Positions 16,341 through 24,253 of a stretch of 27,812 nucleotides of DNA are shown here, one piece after another. Position 1 is the stretch's first letter. The number at the start of each line of letters is the position of its first letter. Source of the stretch: Bacteroidota bacterium (lineage in GTDB: Bacteria; Bacteroidota; Bacteroidia; Flavobacteriales; Flavobacteriaceae); the NCBI GenBank assembly GCA_023457535.1, contig JAEWLN010000096.1, positions 1 through 27,812 of the forward strand. The letters are read 5' to 3'. A program made the translations under genes and the position numbers. The notes beneath the pieces were generated by a model that was given only the letters and a program-made list of their open reading frames with translations, was not told the DNA's origin and searched no databases.

Positions 16341-16431
16341 CGTTGAAAGTCGAATGTCGGACGTCAAAGTCGAATGTCGAACGTCGAATGTCGAACGAAC
16401 GCAACGTTAAACTTTAAACTTCAAACCTTAA
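16341..16431. repeat. Heptamer tandem array between the Hpt gene and cinA
   Basis: About 13 units of 7 bases, CGTTGAA/TGTCGAA/CGTCGAA types passing into AACGTTA, AACTTTA, AACTTCA and AACCTTA, with one unit short by a base. The order of unit types is the same as in the array at 14957-15033, so the two arrays are copies or share an origin. They bracket cinA. Confidence 0.8.
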
Positions 16432-16439
16432 CCCCAACA

Positions 16440-16787
16440 CTACTGCAAATTAAAATCCTTCTTGATCTCCTTCACGGCTTTTTCCACCGCCTGCTCGACG
16501 CTGTCGAACGTGTCGTTGATCTCTTTGCGCTTGCCTTCGCGCTTGGTCCAGGCCTCGATTTGCAGGATTTCCTCGAACGCATTGTTCATGCCAAGCAAGT
16601 CCAGTGTAGGTTTGATCTTATGGGCGTACGCATACGCAAGTTTGTGGTCTTTGGTTTTGATGCCGAGTTTGACCTGCAACAGATCGAGCGGCACCTCAGT
16701 CACAAACAAAGTGATGATTTGGTTTACGAATTCCGGATCGTTGTCGGACAACGCGTAAACCTTGGCGAGGTTATAATGTAAGGCCAT
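16440..16787 (-). CDS. Stand-alone Hpt-domain phosphotransfer protein
   Basis: 115 residues. Helical throughout, with DPEFVNQIITLFVTEVPLDLLQVKLGI and then AYAYAHKIKPTLDLLGM, which matches the Hpt pattern with the phosphorylatable His56 followed by K and a Leu-Gly turn. An Hpt domain carries phosphate between receiver domains in a His-Asp phosphorelay. No histidine kinase or response regulator lies in the window, so its partners are unknown. Its ATG shares one base with the stop of the FAH-family gene (TAATG), a sign of coupled translation. Confidence 0.72.
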   Translation of the reverse strand: MALHYNLAKVYALSDNDPEFVNQIITLFVTEVPLDLLQVKLGIKTKDHKLAYAYAHKIKPTLDLLGMNNAFEEILQIEAWTKREGKRKEINDTFDSVEQAVEKAVKEIKKDFNLQ

Positions 16788-17395
16788 TATTTTACTGTAA
16801 TTGTAAAAAGTTTGTAATTCTCTAAGTATCCTTCCAGCACGTCGTTGGGGTGCACTGGCGCTACACCTTGGGGCGTTCCGGTAAAAATAATGTCCCCGGT
16901 TTTCAGCGTAAAATATTGGGAAACGTACGAAATGATCTCGTCAATTTGCCACAACATCAGGGCGGAATTACCTTTTTGAACGATGGTATTATTTTTTCGA
17001 AGTTCAAAATTAACACTTTCCAGCGAACTAAAAACTTTTTTCGACATAAAGTCGCCAATCACCGCTGAACCGTCAAATGCCTTTGCTTTTTCCCACGGCA
17101 AACCTTTTTCTTTGAGCGCCTGCTGCACGTCGCGCGCGGTAAAATCTATGCCTACTGAAATTTCATCGTAATATTTATGGGCAAATTTGCGGTCGATGTA
17201 TTTCCCCACGCGGTTGATCCTGACGATAATTTCAAGCTCATGGTGCACATCGGATGTAAATTCCGGAATCACGAACGGCGATTCTTTGAGCATTGCCGTA
17301 TCGGGTTTCAAAAAAACCACCGGCTCGTCCGGGCGCTCGTTTTTCAGTTCTTGGATGTGGGCGGCGTAATTGCGCCCGATGCAGATGATTTTCAT
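16787..17395 (-). CDS. Fumarylacetoacetate hydrolase (FAH) family protein
   Basis: 202 residues from the ATG at 17395 (MKIICIGRNYAAHIQEL), which is the family start; the frame is open back to 17491 only through repeat-derived sequence. Motifs are KPDTAMLKE, the metal-binding HHELEIIVRI (Glu53, Glu55) with Asp84 in VGIDFTARDVQ, WEKAKAFDGSAVIGDF and GDIIFTGTPQGVAPV. The family cleaves or decarboxylates 2-oxo or enol diacids using Mg2+; short members like this include oxaloacetate tautomerase/decarboxylase and acylpyruvate hydrolase. The substrate cannot be fixed from sequence. Three heptamer units lie directly upstream of its start codon. Confidence 0.88.
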   Translation of the reverse strand: MKIICIGRNYAAHIQELKNERPDEPVVFLKPDTAMLKESPFVIPEFTSDVHHELEIIVRINRVGKYIDRKFAHKYYDEISVGIDFTARDVQQALKEKGLPWEKAKAFDGSAVIGDFMSKKVFSSLESVNFELRKNNTIVQKGNSALMLWQIDEIISYVSQYFTLKTGDIIFTGTPQGVAPVHPNDVLEGYLENYKLFTITVK

Positions 17396-17399
17396 GTAA

Positions 17400-17420
17400 T
17401 GTCGAATGTCAAATGTAGAA
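17400..17420 (-). repeat. Three heptamer units at the FAH-family start
   Basis: TGTCGAA, TGTCAAA and TGTAGAA (+ strand) lie in phase, five bases upstream of the start codon. Read in the gene direction they are TTCTACA, TTTGACA, TTCGACA, of the same type as the longer arrays around cinA. Confidence 0.6.
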
Positions 17421-17433
17421 AGCCGGACGATTG

Positions 17434-17517
17434 GGAGCCGGGAACCTGCTCTTCGCTCTATCTTTTGCGGCCTTCGCAGGCGCGGCCGCAAAAGGATGCC
17501 GCTGCGATCAGGGCTAG
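17434..17517 (-). ncRNA. Structured intergenic repeat element, copy A (flavo-1-like)
   Basis: Read on the minus strand: TAGCCCTGATCGCAGCGGC, ATCC, then a perfect 11-bp stem CTTTTGCGGCC / GGCCGCAAAAG (+ strand 17484-17494 and 17462-17472), then GATAGAGCGAAGAGCAGG. It shares both flanks with copy B at 24321 while the stem sequence differs. It lies 11 bases downstream of the exonuclease stop and about 40 bases upstream of the FAH-family start, on the same strand as both. I recall this pattern as the flavo-1 RNA motif of flavobacteria, but have not checked it. Confidence 0.55.
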
Positions 17518-17528
17518 GCCTTGGCGTC

Positions 17529-18305
17529 CTAAGAAAATTTGTTGTTCAATTTGCGCAATTTAATCGCCGTTAACACCTTCTTGGTATACAATGGGAAATC
17601 GGCGTTCTGGATCCAGCCAAAATAACCGGGCTCGTTCTCCAGGACGGTTTCCACGCGCGCGCCTTTGTGTTTGCCAAATGTAAAGACCTCTGCGCCATCT
17701 TTGTCATAAGCGATGAATCCGGCGAAATCTGCCGCTTTTTTGCGGGTTGTAAACTCCGATAACAATTTCATGTCGTTCTCCAGTTCCGGATAGCGGTCGA
17801 GTTGCGCTTTGAGGATCTCATAGGTAGCTACTGTGTCGGCCTCTGCAGAATGGGCGTTTTCAAGGGTTTTACCACAATAGAACCGCAGCGCGGCACCCAG
17901 CGTGCGCTCTTCCATTTTGTGAAAAATCGTCTGTACATCGACCGCTACGCGGTTTTTCATGTCAAAATCGACGCCCGCACGCAGCAATTCCTCGGCCAGC
18001 AACGGAATGTCGAACCGGTCCGAGTTGTAACCCGCCAGATCCGAATCTTTTACCAGGTTGTAAACCGTGTGGGCCAATTCTTTGAACGTAGGTTCGCCGG
18101 CCACTTTTTCATTGCTGATGCCGTGGACGGCCGTCGCAGTTGCGGGAATGGGCATTTCAGGATTGACGAGCCATGTTTTGCTTTCTTTGTTGCCGTTTGG
18201 AAACACCTTGAGGATCGAAATTTCAACGATGCGGTCCTTGCAAATGTCGATGCCCGTGGTTTCTAGATCAAAAAAACAGATGGGTTTGGTGAGTTTGAGT
18301 TCCAT
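17529..18305 (-). CDS. DEDDh 3'-5' exonuclease (DnaQ/ExoX-like)
   Basis: 258 residues from the ATG at 18305 (MELKLTKPICFFDLETTG); a GTG 12 codons upstream is less likely because a perfect promoter box lies between. All five catalytic residues are visible: Asp13 and Glu15 (FFDLETTG), Asp99 (YNSDRFDIPLL), His152 and Asp157 (NAHSAEADT). The C-terminal about 60 residues (FTFGKHKGARVETVLENEPGYFGWI) are an ExoX-type C-terminal module. It degrades single-stranded 3' ends in repair, or acts as a proofreading-like nuclease; it is too short to be linked to a polymerase. It has its own promoter and may also transcribe the FAH-family and Hpt genes. Confidence 0.9.
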   Translation of the reverse strand: MELKLTKPICFFDLETTGIDICKDRIVEISILKVFPNGNKESKTWLVNPEMPIPATATAVHGISNEKVAGEPTFKELAHTVYNLVKDSDLAGYNSDRFDIPLLAEELLRAGVDFDMKNRVAVDVQTIFHKMEERTLGAALRFYCGKTLENAHSAEADTVATYEILKAQLDRYPELENDMKLLSEFTTRKKAADFAGFIAYDKDGAEVFTFGKHKGARVETVLENEPGYFGWIQNADFPLYTKKVLTAIKLRKLNNKFS

Positions 18306-18320
18306 GGTGTTTGTTTGGAA

Positions 18321-18328
18321 CAAAGATA
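18321..18328 (-). promoter_or_regulatory. TAnnTTTG -7 box for the exonuclease gene
   Basis: TATCTTTG on the minus strand is a perfect match, predicting a leader of about 11 bases before the ATG at 18305. The nearest TTG upstream is 14 bases away, shorter than the usual 19. Confidence 0.55.
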
Positions 18329-18395
18329 GTTGAATTACCACTCAATAATACCAGGAAAAACAACTTCAGTCTAAATTAAAATTGGTCTACAACGG

Positions 18396-20870
18396 CTACT
18401 GCAGCGCGAGTTTTCGAACTTCAATCTCTTGGTTGTCCGTTGTAACACGCACAATAGCCCATTTGGATATCTGGCTTAACGGCATTCGGACGTCAACTTG
18501 ATTGATGTTATTGACGGCTGCTATCTTCCTGCCCGAGGGTTCAAAAATTTCAACTGAGACAATTTTATTGGTCTGACTAACTACACCAAGAATTCTGTCT
18601 TGGCAAAACATCTGCACCGAATTTTGTTGGGCTGTTGCATCCTTAATCCCCATGCTAGAATCATTGAGAATACGCGCGATACGGTTGCGTCCGACACCGT
18701 CAAAGTGGGTGTAATGTCCCGCAACGATAATTTTACCATCGGATTGCAGGTCAAAACTTTCCACGAATCCGCCAAAGTCTGGGCTTGCAAAACCCGCATC
18801 TATCGTTCCGTCAATATTGATGCGGGAGAATCTTTGATAGCCCGTTGTCATGTCAGTTAAATACCCCATGAGGATTTGTCCATTTTCCATCAATTTAAGC
18901 ATAGGATAGTAGGACCCCAAGCTTACTGTAGGGAAGCTAGTATCTAATAAACCGTCCGCTGTGTAGCGTCTCAATAAGTTCGGAAACGAGTTTCCAAAAT
19001 TGTACCGAAAAGCAAAATAAAATCCCCCTGACGGAGTGACAGCTATAGCTCCTGGTGAAATCCCTCCTTGTGTTACAGCGATTGGCGTAAACGCACTATC
19101 CACAGATCCATCTTCGTTGTGACGGCAAATCTTGTGGCTGTCATTAGCCGATCCAAGAATAACCCGTCTCTCGACAATCATTTTCCCGCTAGGTAACGGA
19201 ATCACATTATAGATGCCGGCAGTTAGCCCAGATGGGCTGTGGTACACGAAAGTGTTGTCTGCCGAACCATCTGCATTAAACCTTACTAAAGGTGCTAACA
19301 CAGTCGCGTTTACAGACCAACCACTACTCGCAATCAAAATTTTCCCGTCCGGCTGAAGCGCCATCGCATAAAAATGGGGTGTTCCTGAAAATCCAGAGGC
19401 CGGATTAAATCCGAGATCGAGCGATCCATCGCCATTGATTCGCGCCAATCCGTTGCGCGGAACGCCATTGTAACTGGTAAATTCACCGTACACCAATATT
19501 TTTCCATCAGGCTGAATCAAGCAATATAACGCACGTCCATCAAACCCGACCCCAGCAGCGAACGAAGTGTCGGCAGTGCCATCGGGCAACAAACGCATGA
19601 TACGACCAGCAGGAACGCCGTGAAAATGTTGGAAATCACCACACGCTATGATCTTATCGTCCTGTTGTACTCTAATTGCGCATACAGAAGCATCAAACCC
19701 TACTCCAAAATCGTTGGGCGCAGTTGGGTCGATCGCGCCGTCTGCGGTTAGGCTAACCAAATTGGAACGTGTTTGATTGTCAAACGTATCGAACTCGCCG
19801 CCGCAAACCAGTCGCCCATTAGCATGGACTGCCGTAGTATTAATTATAACGCCGTGGTTCGAGCCTTGAAAATTCGGATCCAGGCTACCGTCATTATTTA
19901 TTCTGAATAAGCCAAATTTGTTGGTGTCTCCTACCTGAAAATTGCCCCCTGAAATGATAATTTTTCCATCTGCCAAAACGTCCATGTCATTCACATTGCC
20001 GTGAAAATTTTCGGGAAGCACCAGAGAACTGTCGATTGCACCGGAAGGCAGTAGCCGCAACAAGCCATAAAATGTAACATAAAAACTGCCTCCTACCAGG
20101 ACTTTTTGATCTGGCTGAACAACTATTTTTTTCACAGTGTCATCAATTCCTGACGGCAGCGCGAGCACAAATGATGAATCAACGGAACCGGCAGCTGTCA
20201 ATCGTACTATTTTTTGTGCACTGGTGAAACCGACGTGCGTAAAATCTCCTCCTGCTAAAATTTTTCCGTCCGGTTGCACCGCAATGGTACGAACCGTATT
20301 GTCCATACCTGAACCAATGATAAAACTGGCGTCTGGGCTACCATCGGAGTTGAGTCTCGTTAATTTCGGTGCGGGCATATTGTCAAAATTGTTAAAGCTG
20401 CCGCCTACGAGGATTTTTCCATCTGCCTGCAGGCAAATTGTCCACACCTGACCATCAAATCCTTCTGAAACATTAAATGTTGGATCGATTGTTCCATCTG
20501 CGTTAAGCCGCGCAATCCTGCTTGTAGGCGTACCGTTGTATTGTGTAAATTGCCCTCCAATCAGAATTTTTCCGTCAGGTTGTACTATCACCACATTAAT
20601 TGTTTCATTGGCGCCCATCCCTGCGTTAAATGTGGCGTCCAACGATTCGTCAGGATTGATTCGCGCAATCCTTCCACGCAACATCCCGTAATAATGGGTA
20701 AATCGCCCTACGACTATCGATTGCCCGTTGTCCAGCGCAACAACGTCATTGATGTGATAATTTGCGCCGTTGGCGTAGCCGGAGTCAGAAGGATTAAAGC
20801 TAGGATCGTTGTGCCCGGCTTGGGCTATTAGCAGCATTGGGAACAACAACAAAAGTATAACTTGTTTCAT
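18396..20870 (-). CDS. Delta-60 repeat secreted protein, probable beta-propeller
   Basis: 824 residues from MKQVILLLLFPMLLIAQ, a signal peptide. The frame is open to 20933, but those codons are encoded by the terminator hairpin at 20898-20924, so the short start is right. Fourteen tandem units of about 50 residues follow, each of the form xxxVQPDGKILVGGxFTxxNGxxxxxIARLNxDGSxDxxF (delta-60 repeats). The last about 80 residues (IVSVEIFEPSGRKIAAV ... IVRVTTDNQEIEVRKLALQ) fit the second half of a type A T9SS sorting domain, but the usual YPNP start is missing. The protein is probably exported; fourteen repeats suggest a closed propeller such as 2 x 7 blades. GC looks lower than in neighbouring genes. 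Ligand unknown. Confidence 0.87.
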   Translation of the reverse strand: MKQVILLLLFPMLLIAQAGHNDPSFNPSDSGYANGANYHINDVVALDNGQSIVVGRFTHYYGMLRGRIARINPDESLDATFNAGMGANETINVVIVQPDGKILIGGQFTQYNGTPTSRIARLNADGTIDPTFNVSEGFDGQVWTICLQADGKILVGGSFNNFDNMPAPKLTRLNSDGSPDASFIIGSGMDNTVRTIAVQPDGKILAGGDFTHVGFTSAQKIVRLTAAGSVDSSFVLALPSGIDDTVKKIVVQPDQKVLVGGSFYVTFYGLLRLLPSGAIDSSLVLPENFHGNVNDMDVLADGKIIISGGNFQVGDTNKFGLFRINNDGSLDPNFQGSNHGVIINTTAVHANGRLVCGGEFDTFDNQTRSNLVSLTADGAIDPTAPNDFGVGFDASVCAIRVQQDDKIIACGDFQHFHGVPAGRIMRLLPDGTADTSFAAGVGFDGRALYCLIQPDGKILVYGEFTSYNGVPRNGLARINGDGSLDLGFNPASGFSGTPHFYAMALQPDGKILIASSGWSVNATVLAPLVRFNADGSADNTFVYHSPSGLTAGIYNVIPLPSGKMIVERRVILGSANDSHKICRHNEDGSVDSAFTPIAVTQGGISPGAIAVTPSGGFYFAFRYNFGNSFPNLLRRYTADGLLDTSFPTVSLGSYYPMLKLMENGQILMGYLTDMTTGYQRFSRINIDGTIDAGFASPDFGGFVESFDLQSDGKIIVAGHYTHFDGVGRNRIARILNDSSMGIKDATAQQNSVQMFCQDRILGVVSQTNKIVSVEIFEPSGRKIAAVNNINQVDVRMPLSQISKWAIVRVTTDNQEIEVRKLALQ

Positions 20871-20897
20871 TGCAAACATTTTATAAAGTCTAAATAT

Positions 20898-20924
20898 AAA
20901 AAAAGCCTTCTTATCAGAAGGCTT
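20898..20924 (-). terminator. Terminator of the GT2-E2 unit
   Basis: A perfect 9-bp stem, AAGCCTTCT / AGAAGGCTT, with a GATA loop and a run of seven T on the minus strand. It lies 27 bases after the E2 stop and 28 bases before the start of the delta-60 gene. Confidence 0.92.
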
Positions 20925-20950
20925 CAAAATCATATAGTTATCAACAGTTA

Positions 20951-22396
20951 CTAGAATGTGCGATTCTCATCAAACGCCTCCATATATTCAGCGACGCGTT
21001 TTACAAAACTTCCGCCAAGCGCCCCGTCTACCACGCGGTGGTCATAACTGTGCGAAAGAAACATTTTCTTGCGGATACCGATAAAATCACCTTCAGGCGT
21101 TTCGATGACGGCCGGCACTTTGCGGATCGCCCCGAGCGCCAGAATCCCTACTTGCGGCTGGTTGATGATAGGCGTTCCAAACACGGATCCAAACGTTCCT
21201 ACGTTGGTCACGGTATACGTGCCGCCCTGTGTATCGTCCGGTTTGAGTTTGCCTGCTTTGGCGCGGTTGCCCAGGTCATTGACCGCTTTGGCCATACCGA
21301 GTAAATTGAGCTGGTCGGCGTTTTTGATGACCGGGACGATCAGGTTGCCGTTGGGCAATGCGGCGGCCATCCCAAGGTTGATGTTTTTCTTTTTGATGAT
21401 GTATTCGCCTTCGACAGAGATGTTCATCATCGGGAAATCCTTGAGCGCTTTGGCTACGATTTCCATAAATATCGGTGTAAACGTCAGCTTTTCGCCTTCG
21501 CGTTTTTCAAATGCATTTTTGTTTTTCTCGCGCCAGTCCCATATTGCCGTAACGTCGACCTCGATGAACGACTGTACGTGCGCAGAGGTTTGCACAGACT
21601 GCACCATGTATTGCGAAATCAACTTGCGCATGCGGTCCATTTCGACAATTTCGTCCTGCCCGTTGACTGAAACAGGGACGGTTTTGGTTGCCGGTTGCGC
21701 ACTGTCAGGGGTTGGTTTTGGCGCGGAGGTTTGCGGTGTCACCACAGGTGTTTGCTGTGAAGCAGGAATGACGGCCGGCGCATCGGTCGGAACCGGAGCT
21801 GAAACCGGAGCTGTGGCAGCCGGAACGGTCACTTTTCCGGACTTGCGATTTTCAACATAGGCCAGAATATCGTTTTTGGTCACGCGGCCTTCTGCGCCGG
21901 TACCGTGGATGGCATCGAGTTCCGCCATAGAAACGCCTTCTTCCTTGGCGATGTTCCTGACCAGCGGCGAGTAGAATTTATCCGAATGATGGTAATCTTC
22001 GCGTGTGGGCGCTGCCGCCGGAGCCGATACGAACTGTTGCGCGGCATCGACCGTTTTTTGCACCTCGGCCACTGATGCCGGTGCGGCCTGCTCTTTCAGT
22101 TCAGGATGGTGTATGGCCGATGTAGCCTCGCTTGGCGCGTCAACGGCAACACCGCCTTCAGTTTCAATGATGGCAATGGTTTGGCCCACCTGTACAAGAT
22201 CGTCTTTTTGGAACAATTGTTCGATGAGCGTCCCGGAGACTTCGCTCGGCACTTCGCTGTCGACTTTGTCCGTAGCGATTTCGAGCACCGCTTCATCGGC
22301 CTCGATTTTGTCGCCCACTTGCTTTAACCAGTTGGTAATGGTTGCCTCTGCAACGCTTTCCCCCATTTTAGGGAGTTTGAGTTCGTATCTTGCCAT
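20951..22396 (-). CDS. 2-oxoacid dehydrogenase E2, dihydrolipoyl acyltransferase
   Basis: 481 residues with the full E2 layout. One lipoyl domain (residues 1-80) carries the lipoylated Lys44 in EIATDKVDSEVPS. A peripheral subunit-binding domain spans about residues 135-180 (YSPLVRNIAKEEGVSMAELDAIHGTGAEGRVTKNDIL). A Pro/Ala/Thr-rich flexible linker covers about 185-245. The catalytic domain (250-481) ends with the active-site SYDHRVVDG (His453, Asp457). A single lipoyl domain and the KLPKMGESVAEATITNWL start look most like the branched-chain 2-oxoacid dehydrogenase type, but pyruvate or 2-oxoglutarate cannot be excluded. E1 and E3 genes are not in the window. It has its own promoter between it and the GT2 gene. 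Confidence 0.93.
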   Translation of the reverse strand: MARYELKLPKMGESVAEATITNWLKQVGDKIEADEAVLEIATDKVDSEVPSEVSGTLIEQLFQKDDLVQVGQTIAIIETEGGVAVDAPSEATSAIHHPELKEQAAPASVAEVQKTVDAAQQFVSAPAAAPTREDYHHSDKFYSPLVRNIAKEEGVSMAELDAIHGTGAEGRVTKNDILAYVENRKSGKVTVPAATAPVSAPVPTDAPAVIPASQQTPVVTPQTSAPKPTPDSAQPATKTVPVSVNGQDEIVEMDRMRKLISQYMVQSVQTSAHVQSFIEVDVTAIWDWREKNKNAFEKREGEKLTFTPIFMEIVAKALKDFPMMNISVEGEYIIKKKNINLGMAAALPNGNLIVPVIKNADQLNLLGMAKAVNDLGNRAKAGKLKPDDTQGGTYTVTNVGTFGSVFGTPIINQPQVGILALGAIRKVPAVIETPEGDFIGIRKKMFLSHSYDHRVVDGALGGSFVKRVAEYMEAFDENRTF

Positions 22397-22425
22397 GTTA
22401 AACCTGAAGTTGGTATTTGTGTTTG

Positions 22426-22455
22426 CGAAATTAATAAAAAATAATTCGGTTTCAA
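22426..22455 (-). promoter_or_regulatory. Promoter of the E2 gene
   Basis: On the minus strand TTG (22453-22455), 19 bases, then TAATTTCG (22426-22433), one mismatch from TAnnTTTG. The spacing equals that of the rpmB promoter. The predicted leader is about 25 bases. Confidence 0.6.
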
Positions 22456-22491
22456 TCGCTGTCGTACAGATTTTAGACCATCGGTTTGCCG

Positions 22492-23634
22492 TTACCGATA
22501 ATCTGTCAAAAGAACAACTTCTCCCCTGTCGTCGCTCGAATTGCTGCCCAGCATGAAGCCGTCTTTTTTGTGCGCGATTTTGAACGTGATTCCTTTGCCG
22601 TGAAGATGCTGCATCTCTGAAATTATTTGGCTGAACGTCAGATAGTTCTTATCGAAAACCATTTCCGTTCCGGGTTCAAAATCGCTTTGCCCCGATGCGA
22701 ATCCCGACTGAAAAAATGCGGTCTTGCCTGTGGTTGACCCGATGGTTTGCAACAAATTGTCATCGTTTGACACCAGTTGGTACCGGCTGACTTTTTTGCG
22801 TTCGACAACCTTGCTTTTTTTGGCCAGCGTAAAAAAGAACGCGCCCGTTTTCATAAAAACGTCGAACAACACATTGACGCGAAAGTGCTTTCTGTAAAAA
22901 AAGTCCATTGCTTCGCGAAACCTGCGCATGTACCGGCCGTCGCGCACCGTGCTCTCGCCTTTGTAGTGCATCACTGAAGTTTCGTGGAAATAGTAGTTGG
23001 ACCTGCCGGTTTTGAGTACCATGTAGCTCAGGTCGATATCGTCAGAATACATAAAGCAATCCTCGTCAAAACCGCCCACTTCAAGGTAGGTTTCGCGCTT
23101 CATGACCATGAACGCACCCACCAGGATGTCTACTTTTCCAGACTCATTTTCCGACAAATGCGAGGCGTAATATTTGCCAAAAACGTCCGACAATTTGTAC
23201 AATCCCATCACCTTTGTAAACGCTACCCATGGCGTGGGAATGCCGCGTTTGGATTCCGGAAGGAAGCGCCCCGTTCCGTCGATGAGTTTGCACCCGACGA
23301 TTCCCAGATCCTGTTTTGATTTGGCAAATGCGAGCACTTTTTCAAACGTATCTTCGGCCACGACCGTATCGGGATTCAGTATACAGATGTAGTCGCCTTT
23401 TGCGCGCGCCACGCCCATGTTGTTGCCTTTGGGAAACCCGACATTGTCGCGGTTTTCGACCAGCGTTACAGACGGGAATTTCTCGCGCACCATCGCGCAA
23501 CTGTCGTCCGGGGAAGCATTGTCCACGACGATGATCTCGGCATCGAGGTTGGCGATCGCCTTTTGGACGCTGCCGATGCACTGCTCGAGAAAATATCGGA
23601 CGTTGTAATTGAGAATGACGACGGAAAGCTGCAT
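22492..23634 (-). CDS. Glycosyltransferase family 2 (WbbL/rhamnosyltransferase-like)
   Basis: 380 residues. The GT-A fold starts immediately (MQLSVVILNYNVRYFLEQCIGSV), with VVDNASPDDS (about 35-45), NVGFPKGNNMGVARAKGDYICILNPDT (about 63-90; the NPDT takes the place of the DxD metal site), GAFMVMKRETYLEVGGFDEDCFMYSDDIDLSYMV (about 175-210) and the HYKGEST segment. Such enzymes usually add rhamnose or another sugar to polysaccharide or lipid-linked acceptors. A hydrophobic stretch near 265-280 may touch the membrane. Residues 290-380 form an extra C-terminal domain that I do not recognise. The E2 gene follows after 95 bases. An inverted heptamer array lies just upstream of the start. Confidence 0.9.
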   Translation of the reverse strand: MQLSVVILNYNVRYFLEQCIGSVQKAIANLDAEIIVVDNASPDDSCAMVREKFPSVTLVENRDNVGFPKGNNMGVARAKGDYICILNPDTVVAEDTFEKVLAFAKSKQDLGIVGCKLIDGTGRFLPESKRGIPTPWVAFTKVMGLYKLSDVFGKYYASHLSENESGKVDILVGAFMVMKRETYLEVGGFDEDCFMYSDDIDLSYMVLKTGRSNYYFHETSVMHYKGESTVRDGRYMRRFREAMDFFYRKHFRVNVLFDVFMKTGAFFFTLAKKSKVVERKKVSRYQLVSNDDNLLQTIGSTTGKTAFFQSGFASGQSDFEPGTEMVFDKNYLTFSQIISEMQHLHGKGITFKIAHKKDGFMLGSNSSDDRGEVVLLTDYR

Positions 23635-23648
23635 GGAGCAAAGTTAAA

Positions 23649-23707
23649 AGTTTAAAGTTTAAAGTTCAACGTTCCCGCGACTTTAAACTTTAAACCTTAA
23701 ACCTCAA
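23649..23707. repeat. Inverted heptamer array with 16-bp arms between Hsp20 and GT2 genes
   Basis: AGTTTAA, AGTTTAA, AGTTCAA run one way and ACTTTAA, ACTTTAA, ACCTTAA, ACCTCAA the other. The arms at 23650-23665 and 23680-23695 are a perfect 16-bp inverted repeat with a 14-base centre containing GTTCCCGCG. It begins 15 bases upstream of the GT2 start and is transcribed, if at all, as an all-AU hairpin leader. No T-run follows, so it is not a standard terminator. Confidence 0.8.
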
Positions 23708-23709
23708 AT

Positions 23710-23732
23710 AAAAAAACGCCCCGAAGGGCGCT
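23710..23732 (-). terminator. Terminator of the Hsp20 gene
   Basis: Stem AGCGCCC / GGGCGTT with a stable TTCG tetraloop and a T7 run on the minus strand, 4 bases after the Hsp20 stop. Confidence 0.9.
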
Positions 23733-23735
23733 GTT

Positions 23736-24173
23736 TTAAAGAATGTCGATCATGCGTTTGGGTTTTGGCAACGCTTCCTCACGTTTTGGCAGGCTGATTT
23801 TGAGTATGCCCGCATCGTAGTTGGCTTTAATGTCGTCGCTATTGACGGTTTCCGGCAGTGTGAACGAGCGGCGGAACGAAGAATAAGAAAACTCGCGACG
23901 GGTAAATTTGCCGTCTTCAGAAGTGTTTTCCGATTTGTATTCAGACGAAATGGTCAGCAAATCGTTATCCACTTCAATGTTGAAATCTTCTTTGGTTTTG
24001 CCCGGTGCGGAGAGTTCTACCTCATAAGCAGTGTCGGTCTCGCGGATGTTGACCGGTGGAACGCTTACCGCGTTGAAATTCTGGCTGCCGCCCATCCAGT
24101 CCGGACGGAACAATTCCTCCATAATGGCCGGAAAAAAATTACTGTTGCTGTTGTTACGCTTTACTAAGTTCAT
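23736..24173 (-). CDS. Small heat-shock protein Hsp20 (alpha-crystallin family)
   Basis: 145 residues, normal for bacterial Hsp20. A variable N-terminal arm is followed by the alpha-crystallin domain (about residues 40-130): PPVNIRETDTAYEVELSAPGKTKEDFNIEVDNDLLTISSEY, RREFSYSSFRRSFTLPETVNSDDIKANYDAGILKISLPK. The C-terminal IXI motif is present as Ile142-Asp-Ile144. It is an ATP-independent chaperone that holds unfolding proteins as oligomers in the cytoplasm. The gene stands alone between a strong terminator and a divergent promoter region; no heat-shock operator is recognisable. Confidence 0.95.
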   Translation of the reverse strand: MNLVKRNNSNSNFFPAIMEELFRPDWMGGSQNFNAVSVPPVNIRETDTAYEVELSAPGKTKEDFNIEVDNDLLTISSEYKSENTSEDGKFTRREFSYSSFRRSFTLPETVNSDDIKANYDAGILKISLPKREEALPKPKRMIDIL

Positions 24174-24253
24174 TTTTAAGGGATTTAAAGTTAAACTTGA
24201 TTAAACATTACGCAGCGGGTTTTTCAAGTTTTGTACCAACGCAAAAAAGTAGG

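Noticed and set aside
16284..16367. N-terminal extension of cinA beginning at an ATG
   Set aside because: The ATG and next codons lie in the heptamer array; the conserved CinA N-terminus begins at the TTG at 16283.
20871..20933. N-terminal extension of the delta-60 gene
   Set aside because: These codons are the E2 terminator hairpin and its T-run; the signal peptide starts at 20870.
21069..21860. 263-codon + strand open frame inside the E2 gene
   Set aside because: Antisense to the subunit-binding and catalytic domains of an intact acyltransferase; the Thr/Gly/Val-rich translation mirrors the Pro/Ala linker on the other strand.
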